Shown piece by piece: positions 1 through 10,746 of a stretch of 64,000 bases of DNA (its first letter is position 1; the number at the start of each line of letters is the position of its first letter). The notes below the pieces were generated by a model, which was not told the DNA's origin, did not search any database, and worked only from the letters and a program-made list of their open reading frames with translations. Source of the DNA: Marisa cornuarietis. Taxonomy: Eukaryota > Mollusca > Gastropoda > Architaenioglossa > Ampullariidae. The DNA is taken from NCBI GenBank assembly GCA_004794655.1, contig SMMW01000180.1, positions 62,001-126,000 on the forward strand, read 5' to 3'. The position numbers and the translations under genes are program-made.

Positions 1-545
1 TGTCCTGCTGGTAGCGATTTGTAGCTTATGGGCAAGTTCCTTCACCCTGCCAAACGGGTGTGGTCTGCATTTCTTTCAACTTTCTTATTGATTTAACTTC
101 ACTTTTCTCTGTCATCCCACCTCTCCCCCCCCCCATCCCAGCATCAGTTAAGTGGGGATGTGCTCATTGTTAATCAAGGCTCAAATGACTCTTTTCAATT
201 CGTTCCCATTATCTCTGGGCTCACACATGAGGTGCTCTCTCCTTTTCAAGCAAGATCCCAGCTGAGCTTCTTCCTTTGATGGATCGCCCTGATTTAGCCA
301 CTCATCTAAAGCCGTTTATCAAATGGATGAGGCTAAATTTCAGATTCTTAAATTCTTTTCCCTTCTCCGGGTTTATATGAAAGTATGTAATGTGTGTGTC
401 TTGTAAAATGTCTTCATACATTTTGCTGCACTTGGTCAAGTCCAATATGAATGTTTTTATTGAAACATTTACATTTACCACAAACATGGTTTAACTTGGA
501 TATAAGTGTAAAGCGATTTCCTGCAACATGTATTTCAAGACTTCC

Positions 546-1360
546 AGTGTCGACTTCATCTAGACAAGAACCAGTCTTCATCATGAGCCAATGATAATGG
601 AGAGGATCTACTATAGAGCCTTTGCACATAATAATGTATAAAATGTGCTCTTTGACTTCTGCTAGATCTTTGCCAAAATTTGGGATCCGGCGATGAATCT
701 TTTAACAACCGAGAGGGAAGACTCTCCCACAACGGCTGTGTCCGCGATGGATGCCCTCTGCCCTCCCATGATTTCTCCAGGTAAAACAGCACCGAAGGCA
801 GAGGGCATCCATCCGGATGCCAAATTTTGGCAAAGATTTTGACATCATAAACAGCCACGCACATCCGGGTTCATCGGAGGGAGGCAGCTCTGTAACTTCC
901 GCTGTGCCGACTACATCGAGCTGATGGCGGGCAACAACAGCAAGTGACAGACCCCCCCCCCTACCCCATCCGACAAGTCCCCCCGCCAGCGCGAGTGCGC
1001 ACCGGATAGAAATGAGCACGGACAAGAGTAAGGTCATGGTCTACACCGTCGGGTCTAGTAAAGCGCACATCTCAATGAACGGAGTACAACCGGAGAAGGT
1101 GCAGTGCTTCAGATATCTGGGCGACACCATTTCAAAAGACTATCTGCGCAGCGGACTTCGTGTCAGGATCACTAAGCTAACATCCAGTGCTACTCAATCC
1201 TTGGTGCTACACACGCAGCCACAATCTTATCGGCTTTTATTTCACAGGTTTCCCCCAACCACCCAACACTGTAGTTGTGGACGATTTCACGCTTCCGTTG
1301 CTGCTGCTTATAAGGATTCTTGGAGAAAGAACGCTATAACTGCACGGGTCTTCCAATAAT
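546..1360. mobile_element. Decayed RTE-like LINE fragments with inverted duplication
   Basis: Plus-strand 1012-1200 reads DKSKVMVY, then HISMNGVQPEKVQCFRYLGD with TISKD, the segment after the reverse-transcriptase YADD motif in RTE-like elements (the same segment as at 38.6-38.8 kb). Positions 666-837 form a nested inverted repeat. The element is broken, with no intact frame. Confidence 0.55.
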
Positions 1361-2452
1361 GTGTCGAACGTAGAAAAAGGCGACGAAAATTAGTAAGCAT
1401 CGTTGTTTGGCTTGACACTTAAGTAACCCATTGAAACCGATCGTACAATATCAAAGGCTTCGCGAATTTATGCGGGAGCGAGTTTAGGGTCAGTTTAGTG
1501 GCAACACCGTGTCACCATTGAAAGCTGGTGGAAGCTGAAGCCCTTTATGTCCTGGGCAGGCCCCCACCCCACAACTTCTCTAGTTTTGCTCTATTTTAAA
1601 GGTTGTTATCGTCGAGGCAAACGAGTCGTTTTCGTGCTGCGAATCCCGCTAAGTTGATGACTTCCATCAATCTTCTAATTATAGCTGAAATACGTTTGTT
1701 TCATTTAATTGAATCAGGCGAAAACAACTCGTCAAACTGGCGCCAGAACATAATCTGTTATTGTAATCCACAAACATACAACGCCCGCTTGCCCTGAAAT
1801 TTAATCCTTTTAATTTACATTTCATTCTTATATTTTAACTTAAAATATTCATTTTTTCTTTTATTTAATCTTTCTTTATTTCACAAATAATGAAATGAGC
1901 TGGAAAAACTGTTTCAAATACAGAGTCCCAGCTACAGCTGCACATCTTAAAAAAACAATTGTGTTCAATGATATTGATGAATAGTTAAAAATGGAAGAGA
2001 GAACACCACAATCCCAGCAAAATTAAAAAGCTGAACTTTGTTCCTTTACCCTCTACCACACGGATCGCATCTGGTCCTTTGTTCTTCGCATTTGAAGAGT
2101 AAGCTGCTAACGATAGTATCTCTCAACTTCTCAACAACTTCTACATAATTATCTTCATAGTGCACCTGACAAAACGAAAAAAGCTTCAACATTACAGTAA
2201 ACCGTAAAGCGACGGGTCTCTAGAGGAATGTGTAGAAAGGTGCTTTCGTTCTGCATTGATTTCATACTATCTGGGAGAGAGTCGTGTAAATAGTCTTGAT
2301 TGGAACACATTAAAGACCAACCTGAATGGTTTGCGTTTTGTGCAGATTGCGGCAGAGACAGGCGATATAAGACTAACCTGTACATGTCAGCCTCCAAAAC
2401 CCATCCGTTAATTATTCGCTAAGATTCGCACCTGCTATCAACAAGCGCTGCT
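1361..2452. other. Unassigned AT-rich sequence
   Basis: No coding exon, RNA gene or clear repeat is visible. 1800-1890 is strongly T-rich. Confidence 0.4.
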
Positions 2453-2801
2453 AACAGTGTACTACGTCACACTAGTGCACCATTCACAACACCGACAGCC
2501 GTCAACAACAAATAGTGTACTACGTCACACTAGTGCACCATTCACAGCACTGACAGCAGTCAACACCAAACAGTGTACTACGTCACACTAGTGCACCATT
2601 CACAGCACTGACAGCAGTCAACACTAAACAGTGTACTACGTCACACTAGTGCACCATTCACAGCACTGACAGTCAACACCAAACAGTGTACTACGTCACA
2701 CTAGTGCACCATTCACAGCACTGACAGCAGTCAACACTAAACAGTGTACTACGTCACACTAGTGCACCATTCACAGCACTGACAGCAGTCAACACCAAAC
2801 A
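2453..2801 (+). repeat. 58-bp minisatellite, six copies
   Basis: The word TACGTCACACTAGTGCACC recurs at 2463, 2521, 2579, 2637, 2692 and 2750, spaced 58 bp (one 55-bp unit lacks CAG). Each unit holds a CRE half-site CGTCA and the palindrome CACTAGTG. It lies downstream of the TMEM26 stop codon. Confidence 0.92.
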
Positions 2802-2805
2802 GAGA

Positions 2806-2946
2806 GAGAGAGAGAGTGAGCGACAGTTCGGATTATTCGGATACTGAAAATCTGCATTTCTCGTACTAAAGTAACATTTTTTTAAGAACCACGAGAAATG
2901 CAGACTTTTAGCGTCGAATAATCCGAAAGGTCGCTCATTCTCTCTT
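2806..2946. repeat. Long imperfect hairpin (about 57-bp arms, 26-nt loop)
   Basis: The left arm (to 2864) and right arm (from 2891) are reverse complements at roughly 80 percent identity, sharing perfect blocks such as CTGCATTTCTCGT and TTCGGATTATTCG. The loop is 2865-2890. It could be a palindromic MITE or transcribed as a fold-back RNA. Confidence 0.85.
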
Positions 2947-3250
2947 TGCTTGGTATCTACAGTAAGACAACAACTAGCAGTCTAACCAGTGCTTGGTATC
3001 TACAATGACACAGTAACTAGCAATGTCTGACCAGTGCTTGGTATCTACAGTATCACAGCAACTAGCAAAGTCTGTTCAGTGCTTGCTGTCTACAGTATCA
3101 CAGCCACTAGCAATGTCTGACCAGTGCTTTGTATCTATAACAGCAACTAGCAAGGTCTGTTCAGTGCTTGCTGTCTACAGTATCACAGCCACTAGCAATG
3201 TCAGACCAGTGCTTGGTATCTACAGTAACACAGCAACCAATGTCATAACA
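2947..3250 (+). repeat. 45-bp minisatellite, seven copies
   Basis: TGCTTGGTATCTACAGTA-type units begin at 2947, 2990, 3035, 3080, 3125, 3165 and 3210. It ends about 20 bp before the TMEM26 stop codon, so it occupies the start of the TMEM26 3' UTR. Confidence 0.9.
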
Positions 3251-3272
3251 ATGGAAACAGATTAGCGATGCC

Positions 3273-3888
3273 TCAGCCGTCTTTATCGTTGTCGGCGTCG
3301 TGTTCCGGACCAACGGCTGCCACTAAAGATACTCTCGACTCCAGCGGCGAGGTGATTCGATGAGCCAGACCTCGGCTGTCGAAGCATATGATCTCGGAAC
3401 TGTCGCTCCACGTCACCCGGAGTGGCGAGCGCCTCCTCTGGCCGGCCTTATCTACTTCACGCTCACGGCGGTCATCGATCTTCCCCGTTGAGCTAACACT
3501 ATATTTCCTTTCGCCTGACCACGACTGGGGAGAGCCCCGTCTCGGTGACATGATGCCTCTTCTTCGATGCCTCTCCGCCTGCCCTGGAGGGGACACCTGG
3601 GCTCGCTGCAGCTGCGCCTCAACGTCCGTCAGTGAGGAAGTCTTGCCTCTCAAGAACGTGTCGCTGAGCTGCTGTGACGTTCCTGGGGCATCGGTAGTCA
3701 GCAACATGCCAACCTCCACGTCCTCGTGCCTTTGGGGGGCATCATTCCTATCACCAGCCTCCTCATCATCATCATTATCATCAGAAGAAGATGACGCTGG
3801 CAGACTGCTATCGCGATTGCTAAAACTGTTAAATAGTGTATAGTGGTCGTGGAAAGTCAACTGACGATTACGAATCTCCTTGATGTCC
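3273..3888 (-). CDS. TMEM26: TMEM26 coding exon 6, long acidic/basic C-terminal tail and stop
   Basis: Acceptor TTACTTTTACAG. Encodes about 205 hydrophilic residues: a serine run followed by an aspartate/glutamate cluster (SSSSDDNDDDEE), then arginine- and serine-rich sequence (RHRRRG, RRGSPQSWSGERK), ending DNDKDG and TGA. Higher GC than the flanks is consistent with coding. It has no recognised domain and is presumably cytoplasmic. Confidence 0.82.
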
Positions 3889-6800
3889 CTGTAAAAGTAA
3901 CATATGATCATCTATATAAAACTGAGTGTAGGTAAAACTGTGTGTGATCCTAACGAAATCTTGTAGGAATACGCTCGTCTCAAAGAAGGTCATATACTAG
4001 GTTGGTCAGTCGTAGTTCCGCAGCTTCAGATGCATGTCTCAATGTCTGTGTTCCAATGTCTATGAGAAATAACAAACGCCGTCACGACAAAAGTCACAGA
4101 AGCGTTGGGTCTGTGAGGTAAGACGTGAACGTCGTTCTATTCAGTTACGTCAAGCTTCACTACACAAGTCTGACACTCAGGCTACATGGCTGTGTCTGTA
4201 CTGAGCATGTAGACATTGTTGTTGTCATTATTTCCATTAGTCTAAGGCTTTCTACTTAGCATTTACACTGTAATAGATATTAGAAGTAAGCGCTAAGAGC
4301 ATGCTCTCTATGAGTGTGAATATGCGCTATAAAAATCTTCACTATTATTATTATTATTAAGTACTATAATCTAGAGAGCTGGATGGACTGACTTGGGGTT
4401 TTAATGGTCCCGTCAAACCTGGTGAGTCATAGTAAGACCTCAGAGATGGATGCTAGAGATCGCTATAGTAAGTTAATGGTTTTATTAAATTATTTTTGTT
4501 TGATGGTTAGCTTACGATTGCTCAAATCTGTCTAAAAAACTATTAAAGTGTTTTTAAAAGTTTAGAAAGGTATGCCCAGCGATTCACATAAAGGAGACCG
4601 TTTTTCCGTTTATATGCAAATCGAAAGGTGTAAACATAAGTTAAAATACGATAAAATTAAAAATTAAGATTGAAGAGAGAGGAAGATATGATACAAGAAT
4701 GGCGCGCAGTTTTGTAGTGAGATTAGCGGTGATTAGCAAGATGTTTAGCAATGGATTTGCTGGGAGGTGTGAGAGCTATGACAGCACATGCAATTTCCCA
4801 GATCTGGAGAAGCAATCTGTGAACAGAATTTCGCGACGTGGACATGATGCAAGTTGCTCCAAATGTAGTTCTTTATATATTGATAGGTGATGTAGGCTTC
4901 TTGGGATGTTGAGTTCTTAAGGTTAGGTTAATCTCTGACATGGAAAGCTGCCAAAAGGGATTTAGGTGTTGACAAAATAGATCGATGCTGATGTTGGATT
5001 ACCTGAGATCGAAAGATAACTTAAAACACAAGAGTGAGAGAGAGACCTGTTGAGGACCACCAAGCGGTAAATGCCCAGGATGATGACCATGCTGTTCTTA
5101 AAGGCGAAGAAGACGTTGGTGTCGGAGTATTCGACGCTTCGGATAATGAGCATCATACGAACGACGAAGAAGGGCACGTCCTGCATCAGGATGAAGACCA
5201 GGTTGCTGTATACCTCTGGGTGCAGGCAGATCCAGCGCTCGCTGGCCTGAAGAAGAAGGTCACGTTGCTCAAAGTTCAGCTCACCTCCCCTAATCATCGA
5301 CTAGAGGTTACAAAGGTAAGAAAAAGTCAAGTAGTCGCCTAACCTTTTTTGGTTGTTAGGGAGTGAGGTGTTAAGGACCTCCTTGTCACGGAGCCATTTC
5401 TTTATTTATTTATTTATTTATTTATTAGTTCGTTTGTTGGTTCGTTCATTCATCCTGTAACTGGCATTATCTGAAAACTAGAGTTGCTGTCCGCCGGTGC
5501 TGTTCGTCGTGGGAAAGACCACCGCAGGGGCTGACAAGGTTAGTCAACGAGGCCCGCCTTGAGCAGCAGTAAGCGAGTCCTGCATGGTAGTCCAGTCAAC
5601 TATGTTGTTAGCTAGCCAATGTTTCTCTGTCTCCTAGGCGTCTACAATCATCTAGCGTGTCATGAAGGACTGCCAGGAGGAGATTTTGGTAGCCCACTAG
5701 GGTGGTGACCGATCTCCGTACATATTCGTTGGTCTTATGTTTCATGCATGAGATTGAGAGCAATGTTCGCTGGCACTCGGTTTCCACGCCTGGCTTTTTT
5801 TTTTTAGCATCAGCAAACAGATTCAGTGTTTTACATCCGCATAGCAGCATGGGAAATATAAAGGACATAAAAACTACTCTTGGTAGCAAATCTGATGGTG
5901 TTGCTGTGCCAAATGCTGACCATTGCTTACCATTGCTTTTGTCCCTGATGCAATCCCGATGCGGATTAGTACCGTGCAGCTTCCATCGTTGAAAGGGTTA
6001 GCTCCGAAGTCCACGTGTACAAGACATCTCTGCTTTGCTGTCCCTGTCGGTGTTAACCTCGACTTTGCTCTTGACAGTGCTGGTCTCTGTTTCCATAATG
6101 TTGGCTAATGTTTTGCAATTTATTGCAAATGTTGTCTGAGACGTTCAGGTTGCATAAGAGCTTCTCGCCGAGGGACGTGGAGAAACCCACTGCTGTCTGA
6201 AAGAAGTCTTCCACTACTGCCCTCTTGTTTCGATGACTTCAACAAGACCTTTTCCATGTTGAATTATAGCACCACATGCCATATTTAATCTGCCAAACTC
6301 TGTCAAATCCCCTTTTTTAAAGTCAATGAAGGGAAGAGCTATCACCGAAGTTGTAGGTGCTTTTCTATCAAGCTTTGACAGTTGAAGATCGGTTCAACTA
6401 TAGCCCTGCTTGGTCTGACGTCAGCCTATTCTTCTGCTAGCAGTTCCTCAACCGTGGTCTTGAGGCAATTTTGGATTACTCTGAGTATTATTTTACTTCG
6501 ATGGCTAACTAATTAGGCTGATGGTTCTTTAGTTTTGACACAGCTCAGTGTTTCCTTTCTTTGGAAGAGGTATGACTAGTGATTGTGTCCATTCAGTCTT
6601 TAACACAGACTATTGAAACCCTTTGTTGTTGCTACCCATCCTGCTTAAGCTGGGATTTTGTCACCATCAAGTGACTTCTTTCCCTTCAAAATGTATACAA
6701 CTATCGCCACCTATTCCCGTTGGCCGGGTAAGTCTGCTAGCTCGTCGACTGTTGTCTGTCTTTACCTGAAAGCTGTACAGGTGTTTGCAATGTTTAGATC

Positions 6801-9800
6801 ATCGATTTAGTAAAGCAGTGCTTTCTGCAAGAGGCGATCGCTGTCAGATGGATGAAGCTTTTTGTTAGTCTATCTGTGTGAGGATCTTAAGTAGTGGAGG
6901 CCTTTTTGCTATCACCCCATGCCTCTGTGTTATGGAATCGCTTTTCGATCCATTCACTTTCTGACCTGGTTGTGTCGGGGCTGCTTTGTTTCTCTTTTTT
7001 CAATGCCTTCCTTTGGTCAAAGAGATCTAAGATATTTGTGAGCCAGGGTTTCTTCCTCCTGTGCCTTCTTGGCACCTCTTAGGCTGTTGGAAGATACACT
7101 GTAGTTACATACACTGATACACTATAGCTACATACACTGATACACTATAGCTACATACAATAATACACTGCAGTTACGATAATACACTGAAAATACATAC
7201 TACATTCAACATAAATGCCGACAGCACCCAGGAAGGACAGCTTACTACCTACCTAGAACACTTGGTAACTGAGATTAAACCGACCTTCTGTCGCTCGGCA
7301 AACTTCATCAGGAGGCTGAGACCATCGTCGTCGCCGTAGTTGCCGCCGGTGGAGACCAGCGTAAACTGGATGAGGGAGTAGCTCCACACGCCCAGCATAA
7401 ATAGCGCCATCTTGCGGTCGCAGCGCACCTGGTGTACGCAGATTGTTCACACATGACACCTGCTGTAACGCTAAGCTGCTTACACCTCAACATACGGACA
7501 TGCCATCCCGCCTCTCTCTTTCTTCTTCTTCCTCCCTCATAAGACGCACAAACAGAAAAGAAGTTCCCCATAAAAATATCAGCACTGGAACCAACATTTT
7601 ACCCAAATATTTAATGAAAGTAGCTTAACTCTAGACATAATCAGTGAAAATAGAAATGCAAGTGAAACAACAGAAAATAAACCACACTGGCCCCAAGCAA
7701 GAAGTGAGGCGACACCGAATCCGGACATCTACCGTGGTATTGCACTAACCAGTGTAATAAGTAAGATTTAGACTAATATAAATAGAAGATTTCTCCGAGG
7801 TGGCAGCACAACAGACATTTTTACACTTTTTACTATTAACCAAAAAAATACCTTATAAATAACAAAATTTATATGTTGCGTTCATCGACTTTAAAAAAAG
7901 TTGTTCACTCCGTTGATAGGAACAAACTCTACTATGTTTTAAGAAAAACAGGTGTGAATGCCAAGATGTACCCAGCAATCCAGGCGATATATAAATCAGT
8001 ATTAAGCTATGTATGTAAAAAGGGTAAGTGCTAAGGTCTCTTTGACTGTCCACGGGAAGTCACCAAGGATGTGTTATAAGGCCCCTAGTGTTCTTTTATT
8101 AATAAGCTACAAAAGAAATTTTCTTGTTACTTTTTGTAGGTGACATAGTGTTATTCTCCAGTGCTATAATAGGCTTACAAAACTAAATAACTTGTACACA
8201 GAAGCTAACAGACTTCGATTAACAGTAAATCTAAATAAAACTAATTTATGGTCTTCAGAATAGGTCCCTTATCAGTAAAAAAAAAAGTGGGGGGGGGCTC
8301 TATGATGCCCTTCATGTAAATGTGATTATGAAGACGAATACGACTTTCTCTTCAAATGCCCAGGATATGCGGATGAAAGAAAGCAATGTAATTTATTATG
8401 TAATTTTACCCTACCATCGGAGGCCACCTTGGTTAATATCTTGTAAGTATGACACAACTATATTAAAACTAGCCGAATTTATAGCTAAGGCCTTGAAAAT
8501 TAGAAATTAGAATGCCCATATTAATGATCCAAAGCCGGGATTATGACTTCTAAATATCTAGAATACACATTTATACCAAATATTATCACCATTATATTGC
8601 TAGCATGAACATATAATCCAGCAGACTGTTATATAATGGATACATAGAAATAGGTACATATATATTATTCATGTGTATATATTAAGGAAATGCATCTGTG
8701 TATGAATGATATAGATACAGATAATGAACAGATGTTAACCATGTGTATAGAAGTCTTGCAATAGTGGAATATGCACTAACTTTGCTTTATATTACTTTCT
8801 GTGAGTAAATGATAAGATGTTTGCATTCATCACTACTATCTTGTACCAATATGTTAAGTGGTGAACATACAAGCGTTATAAAATCATGAATAGTTTTGTA
8901 ATCCTCCCTTGTCTTATGTCATAAACTGAGACAATAAACAATGCCAATGTCATGTCTCCCTCCCTCCCACTCTCTCTGCCTCTCTTCCTTCATCATTCTC
9001 GTTCTCCCATCCAAGCTCAGTAATCTATATTTCACCCGAGACCTCGCAATACGAATTTTATAAGTATGCAACACTCCGACATCCGAAATGAGAATTAATT
9101 CTATAGAATACACTCAGCAAGGACAGGTACTTGTATAATATATATAGCTCTCTACGTCTTCTTCTTCTTCTTCTTCTTCTTCTCTCTTGAGCTGTTCCAG
9201 AATATATATATATATATACACACACACGCGCGTAAGGAAATTGAGAAAAGTTGTCATCGTAAATGATTATCTCGAGCATACACTTCTGCCGAACTCTTGC
9301 ATGTTCCCCCCCCCCCCACCAACATCAGTAGCTAGCACATCCAGCCTGTCAGTTATTCAAGGCAGACAAGGAGACAGACATGCAGGCAGACTAGGAGACA
9401 GGCAGGCAGCTTACGTCGTCGTCGTTGAGAGCGTCGTAAAAGTCGGCGATGTCGGCGGCGATGCCCACCTGGATGAGTAGCAGCTGTGACAGCTCATCGT
9501 TGGACATTCGGCCCTTTGGCAGCATCCAGCGGCCCACGATCAGCAGTCCCAGCATAAACTGCTGCGTCACGATTAGGCTCTGGAAAGACGTGGCCTCCTG
9601 CTCCGCCCTTAAAGGAAACCATTGCTGCAAGGACGAACGTAATGTTTAGGTAGGTCTGGGATTTCTACAGTGGCTACAGATGTCACGAACGCAGCCAGCA
9701 CTCGTTAAGGTTTCTTTTCCGCTCGTCCATAATCGGACGCTGAATTCATTTCAATGACAGAGAGAGAGAGAGATAAAAAAGGAAAGAGAGAAAGGTGCAG

Positions 9801-10746
9801 GTACAGGGAGATGAAAGACAATTGATGGGATAAAAAAAAAGATAGGAGGAGGTGAAAGAGACGAGAGATGGAACAGAAAGGAAAGAGAGGAGTAAAGGGA
9901 GATGAGAGAGAAGAGTGGAAATAAAAAGAGAAGGAATGAAACGGAAAAAATAGTTTTGGGGGAGAAAAGAAAGAGAGAGAGAGGTGCGGTAGAAGGGTGG
10001 GAGGTGAAAATGGCGATTCTCTAAAGACAGGCAAGGAAGCGTTCTGCAAATACTTTATAGATATAACATAAGAAAGTGTTTTCAAATACCTTATAAAGAA
10101 AACACTAGATGTTATGTAAATACCTTACTGATTTTACACCAGAACATGCTTTCAATTACCTTGTAGAGAAAAAAAGTGTTGTTTGTCATGCCATAGGGGG
10201 AAGTACAGTTGAAGTTCTCTTTGTACGCCTTCTCGTGAGCCAGGAAGTGCTCTTCTATGTAAAGAGATCGGATCCAAAAGGGAGGCAATACGCTCATAAG
10301 GTAGAAAAACACGGCAGGGCAAACCCTTGTCAAAACAGAATTTCCGTTTATAAGGCTAAAGAATCAGTTTGTCACAGCAGACTATCTCATAGGGATGGAG
10401 AATTAGTTTGTCAGGTTGTGTAACCGATGCGTCAATGATACAATACAATGAACACAAGTATAAATACTAAGAAGACTAAAAACATTAAAAAAAAAAAGCA
10501 TGGAAGCATGTGACCTAGACGGTACCAGCAACCCGGGTCAACTTGGCTGGTGGCTTACCACGCAAGGTCGAAGTCACTCTTGAAGCAGGAGAAAATACCT
10601 TCCAGCAAGATGCCGCTAAGTGTTAAGAACAGGTAGGGGGACCAGGAGACTGGCACGGCGTGTTTTGTTTCCAGTAGCACGGCCAGCGCGTGACCAGTAA
10701 ACAGCATTCTTGCCGACACGGAACGGATTATGACCAAAAAGTTCAT
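3273..10746 (-). CDS. TMEM26: TMEM26-family multipass membrane protein, complete six-exon gene
   Basis: Spliced CDS on the minus strand: 10746-10559, 10325-10160, 9624-9415, 7428-7285, 5300-5047, 3888-3273. All junctions are GT-AG, phases agree throughout, and the sum is 1578 bp (525 aa plus stop). Hydrophobic segments fall near residues 8-27, 35-53, 64-81, 134-149, 163-178, 196-213 and 255-275, with another near 295-317. Family hallmarks seen: RWMLPKG (150-156) followed by LSQLLLIQVGIAADI (163-177), QDVPFFVVRMMLI and AFKNSMVIILGIYRLVVL. Two N-glycosylation sequons (NCT 102-104, NNT 111-113) lie in the loop after the third hydrophobic segment. Vertebrate TMEM26 is about 370 aa; the extra length here is a roughly 205-residue hydrophilic C-terminal tail encoded by one last exon. 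The function of the family is poorly defined. The start ATG was chosen because exon 1 aligns with the TMEM26 N-terminus and has no upstream extension. The weakest junction is the exon 5 donor (AG|GTCTCT), chosen because it alone keeps phase with exon 6. Confidence 0.9.
4285..4360 (+). mobile_element. 3' end of a CR1/L2-like LINE with (ATT)n tail
   Basis: CTCTATGAGTGTGAATATGC, then GCTATAAAAATCTTC and an ATT microsatellite. The same terminus, inverted, is at 44562-44610, so the two are copies of one LINE family. It lies in the last TMEM26 intron. Confidence 0.7.
5047..5300 (-). CDS. TMEM26: TMEM26 coding exon 5
   Basis: Encodes the LQASERW region, ILMQDVPFFVVRMMLI, and the last membrane segment ending YRLVVL. 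The acceptor is CTCTAG. The donor AACAG|GTCTCT is weak but leaves phase 2, as exon 6 requires. A stronger-looking donor (CTCAG|GTAATC, G at position 4997) would break the frame into exon 6. Confidence 0.85.
5398..5426 (+). repeat. (TTTA)n microsatellite
   Basis: About seven TTTA units, in a TMEM26 intron. Confidence 0.9.
5600..7080 (-). mobile_element. RTE-like LINE relic inside a TMEM26 intron
   Basis: Minus-strand fragments in order: connector KKPWLTNILDLFDQRKALKK (7050-6950), reverse-transcriptase palm traces around 6240-6420, and a C-terminal block with LLCGCKTLNLFADAK and CMKHKTNEYVRRSVTTLVG (5860-5690). Frames are broken by many stops and shifts. Confidence 0.75.
7090..7200 (+). repeat. 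23-bp minisatellite, about four copies
   Basis: GATACACTATAGCTACATAC-type units at 7093, 7116 and 7139, then degenerate. Confidence 0.85.
7285..7428 (-). CDS. TMEM26: TMEM26 coding exon 4
   Basis: Exactly 48 codons in phase 0, encoding VRCDRKMALFMLGVWSYSLI and then QFTLV, matching the TMEM26 segment with a WSxSLxQF core. The donor is AAG|GTCGGT. This exon is not the longest open frame at its position, so a simple ORF scan misses it. Confidence 0.87.
9156..9185 (+). repeat. (CTT)n microsatellite
   Basis: Perfect CTT run in the TMEM26 intron between exons 3 and 4. A TATA/CA tract follows at 9200-9232. Confidence 0.9.
9415..9624 (-). CDS. TMEM26: TMEM26 coding exon 3 (family signature exon)
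   Basis: Acceptor TTGCAG, donor GAC|GTAAGC, exactly 70 codons. It holds RWMLPKG and the LSQLLLIQVGIAADI helix, the segment most typical of the family. Confidence 0.93.
9757..10010 (+). repeat. Polypurine tract, about 250 bp
   Basis: The plus strand is almost entirely A and G (GAGA, GGAAA, AAAGAGAG blocks) between TMEM26 exons 2 and 3. On the transcribed gene's sense strand it is polypyrimidine. Mirror-like GA stretches could allow triplex structure. Confidence 0.85.
10160..10325 (-). CDS. TMEM26: TMEM26 coding exon 2
   Basis: Begins after a GACAAG acceptor and encodes VCPAVFFYLMSVLPPFWI, then a loop with two N-glycosylation sequons. Donor AAG|GTAATT, phase 0. Confidence 0.88.
10559..10746 (-). 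CDS. TMEM26: TMEM26 coding exon 1
   Basis: Encodes MNFLVIIRSVSARMLF onward, covering the first two hydrophobic segments. It ends TG|GTAAGC; the split tryptophan codon is completed by exon 2. Confidence 0.9.

Noticed and set aside
3388..3843. 151-codon plus-strand open frame
   Set aside because: It is the antisense shadow of the TMEM26 last exon, which has the matching acceptor, phase and C-terminal position.
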